A stretch of DNA of 64,000 bases from Lantana camara. Taxonomy: Eukaryota > Streptophyta > Magnoliopsida > Lamiales > Verbenaceae. A program made the translations under genes and the position numbers. Location: positions 23,271,001 through 23,335,000 of the forward strand of contig CM074856.1 in NCBI GenBank assembly GCA_037501455.1, in the 5' to 3' direction. The notes under the pieces were generated by a model that saw only the letters and a program-made list of their open reading frames with translations, had not been told where the DNA came from and did no database searches. Positions within the stretch are counted from its first letter, which is position 1, and the number at the start of each line of letters is the position of its first letter. Shown piece by piece: positions 21,495 to 34,756 of the stretch.

Positions 21495-24400
21495 GCCCGT
21501 AAAAGCCATTTAGGTACTCTAAGTCCCATCTTCTCAAGATGCACTTAGAGACCCTATTGACTTTGGGCGTTTCCAAAGTGGATCTGCTATATTCTCTGCT
21601 GATGTGACCCTATTGTTTACACATCTCTTAGGAAACACTTTTTCCTTATAAAGTGATTCGTAATCACGTGTTCAGTCTCTTGGTGAGGTCTTGGTTCTCT
21701 TACTTGAGCAACCATCCTTTTTATCATACAATATGATCAAGGAGTTGTTTTCATGCTAGGAACTTCATCTAACAAGTTAGATGGAGTTTCTTACCCAAAC
21801 ACTTAACTTAGTATTATATAATACGACTAAGTTCTCAACTACGATAGTTGAGTTTTGCAATGTCCGTCCTTGGAACCCCTTTCCAACACATTGCATTACC
21901 ATTCTGGTAGAAGTTGTATCCTTTCAATGATTTCATAATCATCTATGTTTGATGAACGGTTACATCAAATATCCTTCTAACAGTAAGATCTTTTGGGCTC
22001 TGTAAACTAACACACATCCTCATTTCTTCTCAAGTACTCTGAGGACATCCTTTACAGAGATCTAATGACCTTCTCTGAGGTCATATTAGATTCGGCCTAC
22101 TACGCTTAGCGTTGCGCCATATCTAATTTAGTACATAACTTTTCATACATTATGCACCCTTTCACTTAAAGGGATTTTGGACATTCTAACTTTCTCAAAG
22201 TTATCTTAGGACACATACTCTTCAAAAGAGATGTTCCATTGTCCATACTAAACTCCTTTTAGTACCGTGGTTATGTACTCATTTTGTGATAATCCTTTTA
22301 TTCTCTTAGATCTATCTTCTATAGATCTGAATGTCGAGAATATAGGATAATCACTAAGATCTTTCATGTCAAATTGTTTCTTAAACAAGAATTGGTAACT
22401 TTCACGTCGTCCTTGACATTCCTAATGAGAAGGATGTCATTTTCTAAAGAACCAAAAATTGACTCTTACATCACTAACTTTCCTATGTACACTTTGAGAC
22501 TTATTCGACTTCCATCTGTGTCAAACGATTTGACTATCCTATGGAATCGAATTGTCTAATCCTAGAAGCCTTTATCAATCCACAGATTGACTTTAGGGAT
22601 TTGCATACCTTATGCATACTCCCACTGAATATGAGATTTATAGAAATGTCTTATTTCAGTCTCTTTCAATCTCATATTGAACAAGATAGTTCTCATATTC
22701 ATTTATCATATCTCATAGTCAGAATATGAGGATATGGTAATCACAACCCAAATGGACTTTTGCATTTCAACCGTCAAGAAGGTTGTAATGCTTTCCATTT
22801 ACTCGAAGCTCTAGGAGCTTGATCCTATCAGGTGGATCAACCAAGGTCAAAACTCGATTTAAGTATATGGAATCCATATTGGATTTCAAGGCTTGCTTAC
22901 ACTACTCAGATTCCAAATCTGACAGTGTCTCCTCTTCAAGTAATTCCTTGGCTATCTAGGAACGCGTTCTAAACGCATCTTAAGAGAAGGGTTTCACACG
23001 TGTACATACTCTAAAATTTGGCTAAGTTTTATCAGATGGACTCGTTTCTTCTATATGTGGTATGGATATTTTTCCTCAAATTTCTTTGAGGTCTGCTTGC
23101 TTGCCTTTCTTCTTCTATAGGAACAATTCCTTAAGAAAGGTACATTCCTTTGGGACAAACAACCTTTGTGCAAGGGAATCGCAAAACTGATATCCAATAT
23201 CATTGTATAAACTTGAACTCATTTCAAGCTTATCTCCCACTATCCTCTTCAAGTAAGAGGATTCCATTGAATTCTTGGATAAGAATAATTAGGGAATTTA
23301 GTATGCCACTTTGCATAGTGCAACTGAAGGACTGATTTTGGAAGGTACTAAATTCAAAATCTCTAACTGCATATTCTAGGAGTTTATTCCTAGAATGATT
23401 ATAAGTCAGTAAAGCTTGCTATGGAATGGACCATATCCTATAAGGTTTCATTCCCTCATTCGGAAACACTAAGGTGTTCTCGAATTAGTTTACTGAGAGA
23501 TAATCCTATTATCTCTAAGATGACTAAGGAATTAGTTACTAAGATATTGGCTATCTCGATCATATCGATTTACCTATAACTTATGACTACTTCGGTTCCT
23601 AACCTCCTTTCGAAATTCTAAGAATTTCATATAAGTTTCGAATTTGTACTTTAACAAGTACATTCATTCATAATGGTTAAACTGACGATTGTATCTAGTG
23701 CTTACATTAAGCATCTTACACTCATCAGCATGGATCGAAATCCACTATAATTTTGGAACGTTCCATGTTTCTTATAAACGGGATTCAGGAACGCTTCCCT
23801 CATGACAGGATTCACAGGAAGTCAACACTATAGGTTCATTTTCATAGAATGATCCTAAGGTGTCTGACTTGCTAATCCTTTTATATCTCAACGTTCCAAA
23901 GTAATTCGAAGCTTTGTCATCTTACTTTTGTTATCTCGTTGTATGTTCAGAACATTAGTGCCTTGAGTCTTTGCACAACGGATTATGCAGAATTGACTCA
24001 AGACTAGTGAATTCTATTCCTAGTAGAACTACTAAACGAGGTAACATTTCAAAGTACTCATACTCTTTGCAGTTCCCTTTCAAAGTCCTTATTTGCTACC
24101 ATAGAAGCAAACGTCCTATTTGATCTCTAGTGTCTTTTGGGCGCACCCCTTACATGCTCCTCCATTGGGCTCTTAAGGGTTTCTTCTTCTTTAGGCCTTC
24201 AAGCCTTTAACTTAGTGAGTTTAGAAGAAGAATTAACCATCACAACCTTTTATTCCTTCTTAAGGATACTCTCAACCATTATCAACTAAATGATTAACTA
24301 TGCTGTATTAGCATCATTCTAGTTGAGCATAAAGGGTTTGAATGATGGTGGAAGCAATGTAAGCAATCAGTGCATTGAGAACTCTTTTCTCGGTTGATGA

Positions 24401-24921
24401 TTGAGACCATAAGATCTTTAGACCTTGTTCGTGTGCACTTGTTTTCTCATTTGGAATATTGAATAATTCCATAATGTTATACATTGTAACATTTTATGAG
24501 GTGGTTCAATTGCTCTTAAGTGGTTTGGAGAAATCCATTCACCTCAGGTTGCTTCTCTTTTGGCCCGGGTCGAATTTTCAAATAAATGAAAATCTCGCCT
24601 TATAGAGAATAATTTCTCTTTTCGGATTCTAAAACGAATTTTAGGGTCCGAAGCCAATTAGAGTTAGTTAGGACTTAGTCAACTCTTTTGACTTAAGGAT
24701 GGATACGAATGGGTTTGCATTTCATATTGTAGAGAATCACAGAACTACAACCTAAATGCTAAGCAGAGAACTAGGTGAGCATGCTGAATAATAACGATAT
24801 ACATAAGATAAGGTCTTTAATCTAATGTAGCTCCCACTGTTTTTTCAAAGATCTATAATTCCCAAAGATCTAAGAGGAACACGTTTCCCAACGGGTACTA
24901 AGATCCTAAGCATTTTACTTT

Positions 24922-25248
24922 GAACCCACGACTCACGGACATTCTAAGTAAAATCCTAGGTAGGTACAACTTACCAATTCTAACACCTTTAGAACTCTTA
25001 GTAATTATTTTTTGCATCACCCATCTTTCAATATGGACCCACGACTCGTGCGACATCCATATTTACTTAGGCGTTAAGCTAGACCCATCAATCATAAGAT
25101 CATGATCAAAACTTAGTTCGAACGACCCACGACTCGCGGACATCGCCCTTGCCAAAATTAACCACGAAATATTGATCATTTAAAATGATCAATTAGGTAA
25201 CTAAGAACTAATAAGCTCCACTAGCTATCCCACGACTCACGGACAATA
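24922..25248 (-). repeat. Leader motif cluster, unit 1 (4 copies)
   Basis: Copies of an ACCCACGACTC-ACGGACAT-like motif start at about 24922, 25035, 25123 and 25228. Spacings of about 113, 88 and 105 bp are close to those in element B. The second copy keeps the CACGACTCGTG palindrome. Confidence 0.8.
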
Positions 25249-26382
25249 ACTAGCTTTACTTACTAAACTTAAAACCTATTGATGGAATGCTAGGAATTTA
25301 ATTCAAAATTTGCATCTCGAATTAAATACCTATTATTCGAAATGAGCTTAATATTTAATGGGAATTTTCGAATCAACCGAAGAGTTGTTCGGTTCGACCT
25401 CACCAACATATATGTTATCCAATTTAATTAGTCTTGATTAATGCAAGTACAACTTAAATGCATTTCAAACAAGCACATAAACAGATAACATGTCCTAGCA
25501 TGATACTAACATGTAATGATCATGGGTTCTACCTATCTTATGCGTGATATGTGGGAGCCACTCCACAATCACAAGTTCTAACATACATGCCACATAAACA
25601 GTTTAAATCACATAAGGGAAAGCGGTAACAAAATACGAGCCCTATCTCTATTACATTTAACAATTGAGATTCTCTTCCCTAACATTTTGAGGGGTCTTCA
25701 CTTATGGCCTCCTTGTTACTTGAATGTGGTCCATCTTACTCCATGGGTGCATTGTCTCCAAAATGAAAATAAAACCTCACCACCTATCTCTACTCTCAAA
25801 TTACAATAAAAAGAAAAAGACATAAAGTAATAAGGCTCAATCTTCATATTGGCCTTAGACAATTACACGGGGCATACCCCGGCCTCAAAAACAGTAATAT
25901 GGAAAGCCACATAATAAATTACATAACAGTACGAACATAAGTGAGGCTCCAACCTCAATTGAAAAACGCAACTATAGGGCTCCAACCCCAATTTAAACCA
26001 TCCATGTGCATAAATTAAAACCATACATAAGTCTAAACCCATGATCACCTAACATGCTTTTGCGAGAATTTAAATTTAGCCAATAAATTAAAATTCCCAT
26101 TTCAAGTCCTAATGACTTAAAACACGACTTGATGCGAGTCTTATTTATAAAAGTTTTCAATATATCCCAAGTTAACAAAACAAATAAAATTCCAATTAAT
26201 TTCTGAAAATTAATAATTTTATCAAGATGTATTTTCCCAAAATATAAACCGTTTCAATTTCTCAAAAATCCCAATTTTAAGCTTTATTCAAAAATTAAAA
26301 ATAAATATTCAAAAATAAAAATTTTTAAAATTAAAATAAAAATTGGGACTGGATTGCACGAAACACGAAAATCACGGACTAC

Positions 26383-26713
26383 GAAAACGGGGCCCTTGCA
26401 CGAGACGGGCTGCTCGTCGCGCGCGCACGCGACAGGCGCACACTGCGCGCGGCCAAGGCCGCGTGAGTGCGCGCGCTGGGCGTGCACGCCGCGCGCTCCT
26501 GCGCGCAGCCCTTCTCGGCAAGGATGGCGGGCGACAGCGGGTGGCCTGGGCGAGCTATCCCGCACGCCTTGCAGGATTCTCGCCCAGCCTGGGCGAGACG
26601 ACGGGCGGCCTCTCCCGGCAGCCCTGGGCGGGCCCACCCGCACGCTTGCGGGAGGGCGGTGGCGGTGATGCCTGCGCGCCTAGGACAGGCGGGTGGTGCG
26701 CGCGCGTGTTCGT
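26383..26713 (-). other. GC-rich leader block, unit 1
   Basis: About 330 bp of very GC- and CpG-rich sequence (CGCGCGCGCAC-type runs) lies within an AT-rich leader, some 260-600 bp inside the primer site. Long overlapping frames on both strands (for example 26343-26885 and 26643-26284) follow from the rarity of stops at high GC; I call no gene. B keeps a truncated start of it at 16074. Confidence 0.8.
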
Positions 26714-26972
26714 AATCCAGGCTTTCGGTTTCGTGTTTTCGTTCAAAAGCAAAACCAATCCAAGAAATCCAAAAACAGTTTATACAGTTTCAAATCTAAA
26801 ATTGTTTTCAAAAATTAAATTTTGCAAAAACCAATTTTCAGAAACTTTCAGGAAAAAATACAGTTTCGTAATTCAGGCTTTCTAAAACAATTACAAATAC
26901 TCAATCGCATCAAGCCTAAGAATTTCTACCAAATTCAGAATAATTGAGACGAATCAGAAACACGATTAACGA

Positions 26973-26988
26973 GGTGGCTCTGATACCA
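26973..26988 (-). promoter_or_regulatory. Primer binding site (tRNA-iMet), unit 1
   Basis: The minus strand reads TGGTATCAGAGCCACC, two bases (AG) inside LTR2. TGGTATCAGAGC is the standard plant copia site complementary to the 3' end of initiator Met tRNA. Confidence 0.95.
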
Positions 26989-27670
26989 CTTGTTGGAAAA
27001 CACGAATCAGAAAGAAGCGGAATTTAAAAATTTTTTCCAACAAAAGGATCTTGGACTCGCAATCGTGTAACCAAATTCGTAGAGATAGCAAACTTACTTT
27101 TCTTTTATTCTTTCTTGAAGCGTTTCAAGCCACCCAAGAACGCTCTTCTCGCGGCTTGACAACCCGTCCCTCGAAAGTCTCTTTCTACTTCAGAATCCAT
27201 TGTCGGGATAGCAATCCACACCAACCTAGATTCAATTCATGTTAGAGATGTTCTTAACAATATAACATAAAGAAAGAAACATGAAACGAGAAAAGCAGGA
27301 TTGAAACTCCCTTCGAAAACCAGTTTTGCGAAAGTAGAAAACTGCCAGTCACAAAACCCTCGTGAAAAAATTCATCCTTCAGGATATGGACGAACGGTTT
27401 TCGCCATCTTCTTTGGTTCGATTTTTTCATTCGCTTCACGTCGGGTTCAGAATCGTTTCATCATCCCTTCTGATCGTTTTGCTTAATCTCCACTTTTGGT
27501 AAAGCTCGAATCTTCAAAACTTCTAACTTGAAGTCTCTAGAGATAGTCCACCAACTTGGCTACAATCTAACTAGTAAGGATGCTAGTTCTCTAGTTAGTG
27601 TTTAGGCTTAACCTAGGGTTTCGTTTATCTTGGAGAAAGGATGGTGTTCAACACATGAACCAAAAGAACT

Positions 27671-27699
27671 TTTATTAGCTCATGCTCCCCTATATATAG
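27671..27699 (-). promoter_or_regulatory. LTR2 TATA box and poly(A) signal
   Basis: CTATATATAG at 27699-27690 and AATAAA at 27676-27671, identical in sequence and spacing to LTR1. Confidence 0.65.
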
Positions 27700-28029
27700 G
27701 CAAAGGGGAGGGACGCCGAACCTAGTCCTTGTTGGGCAAGGATTTGGTCCCTCTCTCTCCTATTTACTTGATCATCAAGTATTTTCCAACTTTGACTTTG
27801 AATTCTAATTCAAATCAACTTTCAAGAGAGCTAAAAATATCCAAACTATTTTTGGATAATTTTATACTTTATTTATTTAAAATAAATAACTTATTTTATC
27901 TAATTAATTAATTCATAATTAATTAACTAGATTATTTTCTCCAAAATAAGACTTTCTTTTTAATTCAAAATTAAACCAAAGTCTATTAAATAATTAACAA
28001 ATTAATTATTTAATATATTATTAAACAAT

Positions 28030-28098
28030 CACGTGTGGCACACGTGTCACAATGACACTTGTCCAGTCACGTGACCCACACGTGTGGTTTCACACGTG
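28030..28098 (-). promoter_or_regulatory. LTR2 cluster of five CACGTG boxes
   Basis: All five boxes of LTR1 are present at the same spacing. Confidence 0.75.
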
Positions 28099-29251
28099 TG
28101 GAACCCTCTAGGCTTGATTAACTCGTTTAATCATTTTAAAGCCTCAACTCATGTAACCAAGTTGTTGTGTGTGACCCTCTAGGTTCTCAATTCAATTAGC
28201 AATGACCCTAATTAATTAATTCACTAATTAATTAATCAGTCCACAGATTAAACGACCATAGTCTAGCAACAGGTGTTTAACCCCTAGCTGAATTGGAATA
28301 TTCGGATTCGACAGAACCTTTAAGTCATTGATTCATGTGAGATACAATCCTCCTACTTACTATCTCTCAACCAAGATCTAGGGCAAGGGAATAATCAGAA
28401 CCCTAATAATCCGGTCTTAAAGCTAAGTGCATTTCATATCCATTTGATCTCAATCCAAGAAACCCTTTTCTTGATGTCTTGATCTACTGCCTTGGCCAAG
28501 GACTCCATATGGCATATGAATGACTTACACAATAAGAGATCACCTTGCATATGCAAGTGTAGGTCCTTTCTTGATTCTCATTCACTTTCATGAATCACTT
28601 GTGCAGCCCCAGCATAAGCCTTGAATCAGTTGTCTAAGGCGACACCCTTTAAAGCTTATACCAAAGACTACAGAGTTAATTCATAAAGTGACAAGGAACC
28701 TCAAGTCTAAGGATCAATTAATCACATCAATGACTCGTGAGATATTTCCTAATCTGGAAGTTTCCATTTCCTGAAATAGAAACTTCCTTTCCCATTTAGG
28801 AATGTTCTCACACGGGGCACCTCAGTGAACTTACTTATTAAAGTAAGCACCCTCATGTATCACGCACGTATCAACTATACACTTTGCACCTCCATGAAAC
28901 AAGGTGGTCCTTCTTAAGGGCGTGATCCCACAAGCAAGCCTTAGAGGAGTCAGGTTGACACTCCCACTGTCTGTAGGACTCATCGGCTTGGAGTATTTTA
29001 CTAATCATGACTTATGTGATATAGGGCTCATTTCATGAACCATTTCACCTAAATGGTAGAGTCCTAAAGTCATCAGGATTAGGGGAGTTCTCATACATGC
29101 ACACATAATGGAAACACTCAAAACACGTATTGGCATATAAAGAAGTGTTTGCCTATGATCAATCGTATATTATTCAAAGATTGTCTGTGATACAAGAAAA
29201 GTCCCAAAGCAGATTACGTCGAATCGGCTTTCTAGGGCACTATTCCTAACA

Positions 29252-29262
29252 ATCTCCCACTT
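29252..29262 (-). promoter_or_regulatory. Polypurine tract, unit 2
   Basis: AAGTGGGAGAT on the minus strand, directly before LTR2's U3 start. Confidence 0.85.
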
Positions 29263-32200
29263 GCCCGTAAAAGCCATTTAGGTACTCTAAGTCCCATCTT
29301 CTCAAGATGCACTTAGAGACCCTATTGACTTTGGGCGTTTCCAAAGTGGATCTGCTATATTCTCTGCTGATGTGACCCTATTGTTTACACATCTCTTAGG
29401 AAACACTTTTTCCTTATAAAGTGATTCGTAATCACGTGTTCAGTCTCTTGGTGAGGTCTTGGTTCTCTTACTTGAGCAACCATCCTTTTTATCATACAAT
29501 ATGATCAAGGAGTTGTTTTCATGCTAGGAACTTCATCTAACAAGTTAGATGGAGTTTCTTACCCAAACACTTAACTTAGTATTATATAATACGACTAAGT
29601 TCTCAACTACGATAGTTGAGTTTTGCAATGTCCGTCCTTGGAACCCCTTTCCAACACATTGCATTACCATTCTGGTAGAAGTTGTATCCTTTCAATGATT
29701 TCATAATCATCTATGTTTGATGAACGGTTACATCAAATATCCTTCTAACAGTAAGATCTTTTGGGCTCTGTAAACTAACACACATCCTCATTTCTTCTCA
29801 AGTACTCTGAGGACATCCTTTACAGAGATCTAATGACCTTCTCTGAGGTCATATTAGATTCGGCCTACTACGCTTAGCGTTGCGCCATATCTAATTTAGT
29901 ACATAACTTTTCATACATTATGCACCCTTTCACTTAAAGGGATTTTGGACATTCTAACTTTCTCAAAGTTATCTTAGGACACATACTCTTCAAAAGAGAT
30001 GTTCCATTGTCCATACTAAACTCCTTTTAGTACCGTGGTTATGTACTCATTTTGTGATAATCCTTTTATTCTCTTAGATCTATCTTCTATAGATCTGAAT
30101 GTCGAGAATATAGGATAATCACTAAGATCTTTCATGTCAAATTGTTTCTTAAACAAGAATTGGTAACTTTCACGTCGTCCTTGACATTCCTAATGAGAAG
30201 GATGTCGTTTTCTAAAGAACCAAAAATTGACTCTTACATCACTAACTTTCCTATGTACACTTTGAGACTTATTCGACTTCCATCTGTGTCAAACGATTTG
30301 ACTATCCTATGGAATCGAATTGTCTAATCCTAGAAGCCTTTATCAATCCACAGATTGACTTTAGGGATTTGCATACCTTATGCATACTCCCACTGAATAT
30401 GAGATTTATAGAAATGTCTTATTTCAGTCTCTTTCAATCTCATATTGAACAAGATAGTTCTCATATTCATTTATCATATCTCATAGTCAGAATATGAGGA
30501 TATGGTAATCACAACCCAAATGGACTTTTGCATTTCAACCGTCAAGAAGGTTGTAATGCTTTCCATTTACTCGAAGCTCTAGGAGCTTGATCCTATCAGG
30601 TGGATCAACCAAGGTCAAAACTCGATTTAAGTATATGGAATCCATATTGGATTTCAAGGCTTGCTTACACTACTCAGATTCCAAATCTGACAGTGTCTCC
30701 TCTTCAAGTAATTCCTTGGCTATCTAGGAACGCGTTCTAAACGCATCTTAAGAGAAGGGTTTCACACGTGTACATACTCTAAAATTTGGCTAAGTTTTAT
30801 CAGATGGACTCGTTTCTTCTATATGTGGTATGGATATTTTTCCTCAAATTTCTTTGAGGTCTGCTTGCTTGCCTTTCTTCTTCTATAGGAACAATTCCTT
30901 AAGAAAGGTACATTCCTTTGGGACAAACAACCTTTGTGCAAGGGAATCGCAAAACTGATATCCAATATCATTGTATAAACTTGAACTCATTTCAAGCTTA
31001 TCTCCCACTATCCTCTTCAAGTAAGAGGATTCCATTGAATTCTTGGATAAGAATAATTAGGGAATTTAGTATGCCACTTTGCATAGTGCAACTGAAGGAC
31101 TGATTTTGGAAGGTACTAAATTCAAAATCTCTAACTGCATATTCTAGGAGTTTATTCCTAGAATGATTATAAGTCAGTAAAGCTTGCTATGGAATGGACC
31201 ATATCCTATAAGGTTTCATTCCCTCATTCGGAAACACTAAGGTGTTCTCGAATTAGTTTACTGAGAGATAATCCTATTATCTCTAAGATGACTAAGGAAT
31301 TAGTTACTAAGATATTGGCTATCTCGATCATATCGATTTACCTATAACTTATGACTACTTCGGTTCCTAACCTCCTTTCGAAATTCTAAGAATTTCATAT
31401 AAGTTTCGAATTTGTACTTTAACAAGTACATTCATTCATAATGGTTAAACTGACGATTGTATCTAGTGCTTACATTAAGCATCTTACACTCATCAGCATG
31501 GATCGAAATCCACTATAATTTTGGAACGTTCCATGTTTCTTATAAACGGGATTCAGGAACGCTTCCCTCATGACAGGATTCACAGGAAGTCAACACTATA
31601 GGTTCATTTTCATAGAATGATCCTAAGGTGTCTGACTTGCTAATCCTTTTATATCTCAACGTTCCAAAGTAATTCGAAGCTTTGTCATCTTACTTTTGTT
31701 ATCTCGTTGTATGTTCAGAACATTAGTGCCTTGAGTCTTTGCACAACGGATTATGCAGAATTGACTCAAGACTAGTGAATTCTATTCCTAGTAGAACTAC
31801 TAAACGAGGTAACATTTCAAAGTACTCATACTCTTTGCAGTTCCCTTTCAAAGTCCTTATTTGCTACCATAGAAGCAAACGTCCTATTTGATCTCTAGTG
31901 TCTTTTGGGCGCACCCCTTACATGCTCCTCCATTGGGCTCTTAAGGGTTTCTTCTTCTTTAGGCCTTCAAGCCTTTAACTTAGTGAGTTTAGAAGAAGAA
32001 TTAACCATCACAACCTTTTATTCCTTCTTAAGGATACTCTCAACCATTATCAACTAAATGATTAACTATGCTGTATTAGCATCATTCTAGTTGAGCATAA
32101 AGGGTTTGAATGATGGTGGAAGCAATGTAAGCAATCAGTGCATTGAGAACTCTTTTCTCGGTTGATGATTGAGACCATAAGATCTTTAGACCTTGTTCGT

Positions 32201-32689
32201 GTGCACTTGTTTTCTCATTTGGAATATTGAATAATTCCATAATGTTATACATTGTAACATTTTATGAGGTGGTTCAATTGCTCTTAAGTGGTTTGGAGAA
32301 ATCCATTCACCTCAGGTTGCTTCTCTTTTGGCCCGGGTCGAATTTTCAAATAAATGAAAATCTCGCCTTATAGAGAATAATTTCTCTTTTCGGATTCTAA
32401 AACGAATTTTAGGGTCCGAAGCCAATTAGAGTTAGTTAGGACTTAGTCAACTCTTTTGACTTAAGGATGGATACGAATGGGTTTGCATTTCATATTGTAG
32501 AGAATCACAGAACTACAACCTAAATGCTAAGCAGAGAACTAGGTGAGCATGCTGAATAATAACGATATACATAAGATAAGGTCTTTAATCTAATGTAGCT
32601 CCCACTGTTTTTTCAAAGATCTATAATTCCCAAAGATCTAAGAGGAACACGTTTCCCAACGGGTACTAAGATCCTAAGCATTTTACTTT

Positions 32690-33016
32690 GAACCCACGAC
32701 TCACGGACATTCTAAGTAAAATCCTAGGTAGGTACAACTTACCAATTCTAACACCTTTAGAACTCTTAGTAATTATTTTTTGCATCACCCATCTTTCAAT
32801 ATGGACCCACGACTCGTGCGACATCCATATTTACTTAGGCGTTAAGCTAGACCCATCAATCATAAGATCATGATCAAAACTTAGTTCGAACGACCCACGA
32901 CTCGCGGACATCGCCCTTGCCAAAATTAACCACGAAATATTGATCATTTAAAATGATCAATTAGGTAACTAAGAACTAATAAGCTCCACTAGCTATCCCA
33001 CGACTCACGGACAATA
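32690..33016 (-). repeat. Leader motif cluster, unit 2
   Basis: Same four motifs and spacing as in unit 1. Confidence 0.8.
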
Positions 33017-34150
33017 ACTAGCTTTACTTACTAAACTTAAAACCTATTGATGGAATGCTAGGAATTTAATTCAAAATTTGCATCTCGAATTAAATACCTA
33101 TTATTCGAAATGAGCTTAATATTTAATGGGAATTTTCGAATCAACCGAAGAGTTGTTCGGTTCGACCTCACCAACATATATGTTATCCAATTTAATTAGT
33201 CTTGATTAATGCAAGTACAACTTAAATGCATTTCAAACAAGCACATAAACAGATAACATGTCCTAGCATGATACTAACATGTAATGATCATGGGTTCTAC
33301 CTATCTTATGCGTGATATGTGGGAGCCACTCCACAATCACAAGTTCTAACATACATGCCACATAAACAGTTTAAATCACATAAGGGAAAGCGGTAACAAA
33401 ATACGAGCCCTATCTCTATTACATTTAACAATTGAGATTCTCTTCCCTAACATTTTGAGGGGTCTTCACTTATGGCCTCCTTGTTACTTGAATGTGGTCC
33501 ATCTTACTCCATGGGTGCATTGTCTCCAAAATGAAAATAAAACCTCACCACCTATCTCTACTCTCAAATTACAATAAAAAGAAAAAGACATAAAGTAATA
33601 AGGCTCAATCTTCATATTGGCCTTAGACAATTACACGGGGCATACCCCGGCCTCAAAAACAGTAATATGGAAAGCCACATAATAAATTACATAACAGTAC
33701 GAACATAAGTGAGGCTCCAACCTCAATTGAAAAACGCAACTATAGGGCTCCAACCCCAATTTAAACCATCCATGTGCATAAATTAAAACCATACATAAGT
33801 CTAAACCCATGATCACCTAACATGCTTTTGCGAGAATTTAAATTTAGCCAATAAATTAAAATTCCCGTTTCAAGTCCTAATGACTTAAAACACGACTTGA
33901 TGCGAGTCTTATTTATAAAAGTTTTCAATATATCCCAAGTTAACAAAACAAATAAAATTCCAATTAATTTCTGAAAATTAATAATTTTATCAAGATGTAT
34001 TTTCCCAAAATATAAACCGTTTCAATTTCTCAAAAATCCCAATTTTAAGCTTTATTCAAAAATTAAAAATAAATATTCAAAAATAAAAATTTTTAAAATT
34101 AAAATAAAAATTGGGACTGGATTGCACGAAACACGAAAATCACGGACTAC

Positions 34151-34481
34151 GAAAACGGGGCCCTTGCACGAGACGGGCTGCTCGTCGCGCGCGCACGCGA
34201 CAGGCGCACACTGCGCGCGGCCAAGGCCGCGTGAGTGCGCGCGCTGGGCGTACACGCCGCGCGCTCCTGCGCGCAGCCCTTCTCGGCAAGGATGGCGGGC
34301 GACAGCGGGCGGCCTGGGCGAGCTATCCCGCACGCCTTGCAGGATTCTCGCCCAGCCTGGGCGAGACGACGGGCGGCCTCTCCCGGCAGCCCTGGGCGGG
34401 CCCGCCCGCACGCTTGCGGGAGGGCGGTGGCGGTGATGCCTGCGCGCCTAGGACAGGCGGGTGGTGCGCGTGCGTGTTCGT
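34151..34481 (-). other. GC-rich leader block, unit 2
   Basis: Counterpart of 26383-26713 with several substitutions, such as GGGCGGCC for GGGTGGCC and GTACACGCC for GTGCACGCC. Confidence 0.8.
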
Positions 34482-34740
34482 AATCCAGGCTTTCGGTTTT
34501 GTGTTTTCGTTCAAAAGCAAAACCAATCCAAGAAATCCAAAAACAGTTTATACAGTTTCAAATCTAAAATTGTTTTCAAAAATTAAATTTTGCAAAAACC
34601 AATTTTCAGAAACTTTCAGGAAAAAATACAGTTTCGTAATTCAGGCTTTCTAAAACAATTACAAATACTCAATCGCATCAAGCCTAAGAATTTCTACCAA
34701 ATTCAGAATAATTGAGACGAATCAGAAACACGATTAACGA

Positions 34741-34756
34741 GGTGGCTCTGATACCA
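34741..34756 (-). promoter_or_regulatory. Primer binding site (tRNA-iMet), unit 2
   Basis: TGGTATCAGAGCCACC on the minus strand, two bases inside LTR3. Confidence 0.95.

Larger units (their letters stand above)
21484..26990 (-). mobile_element. Array internal region 1, degenerate gag-pol
   Basis: It is 5507 bp long. It aligns by eye, in order, with element B. RNase H/RT-like sequence is at about 21500-22960, integrase-like at about 22960-23950, and zinc-knuckle and gag-like at about 24050-24720. The leader is at about 24720-26970. Many small indels have shortened the former coding part (about 3.2 kb against 3.9 kb in B), and no coding frame above about 60 codons survives there. The short frames that recur in each unit (for example 22374-22559, 23150-23335) are leftovers and are not called as genes. 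The element must have relied on enzymes from another copy. Confidence 0.85.
26991..29251 (-). repeat. Array LTR2 (2261 bp)
   Basis: It has the same ends and length as LTR1. It differs from LTR3 and LTR4 at only a few positions. For example it keeps CTGG where LTR3 and LTR4 have CTAG (36524 and 44272). Confidence 0.95.

Noticed and set aside
22374..22559. Sets of 60-64-residue frames recurring every 7768 bp (for example 19533-19718, 22374-22559, 23150-23335, 24920-25105)
   Set aside because: They repeat only because the units are near-identical. They fall in LTRs or in decayed pol on either strand and match no domain.
26343..26885. 180-residue Arg/Ala-rich frame and overlapping frames on both strands, repeated at 34111-34653 and 41879-42401
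   Set aside because: High GC makes stops rare on all frames. No domain, no consistent codon use, and the 20-bp deletion in unit 3 shifts the frame without sign of constraint.
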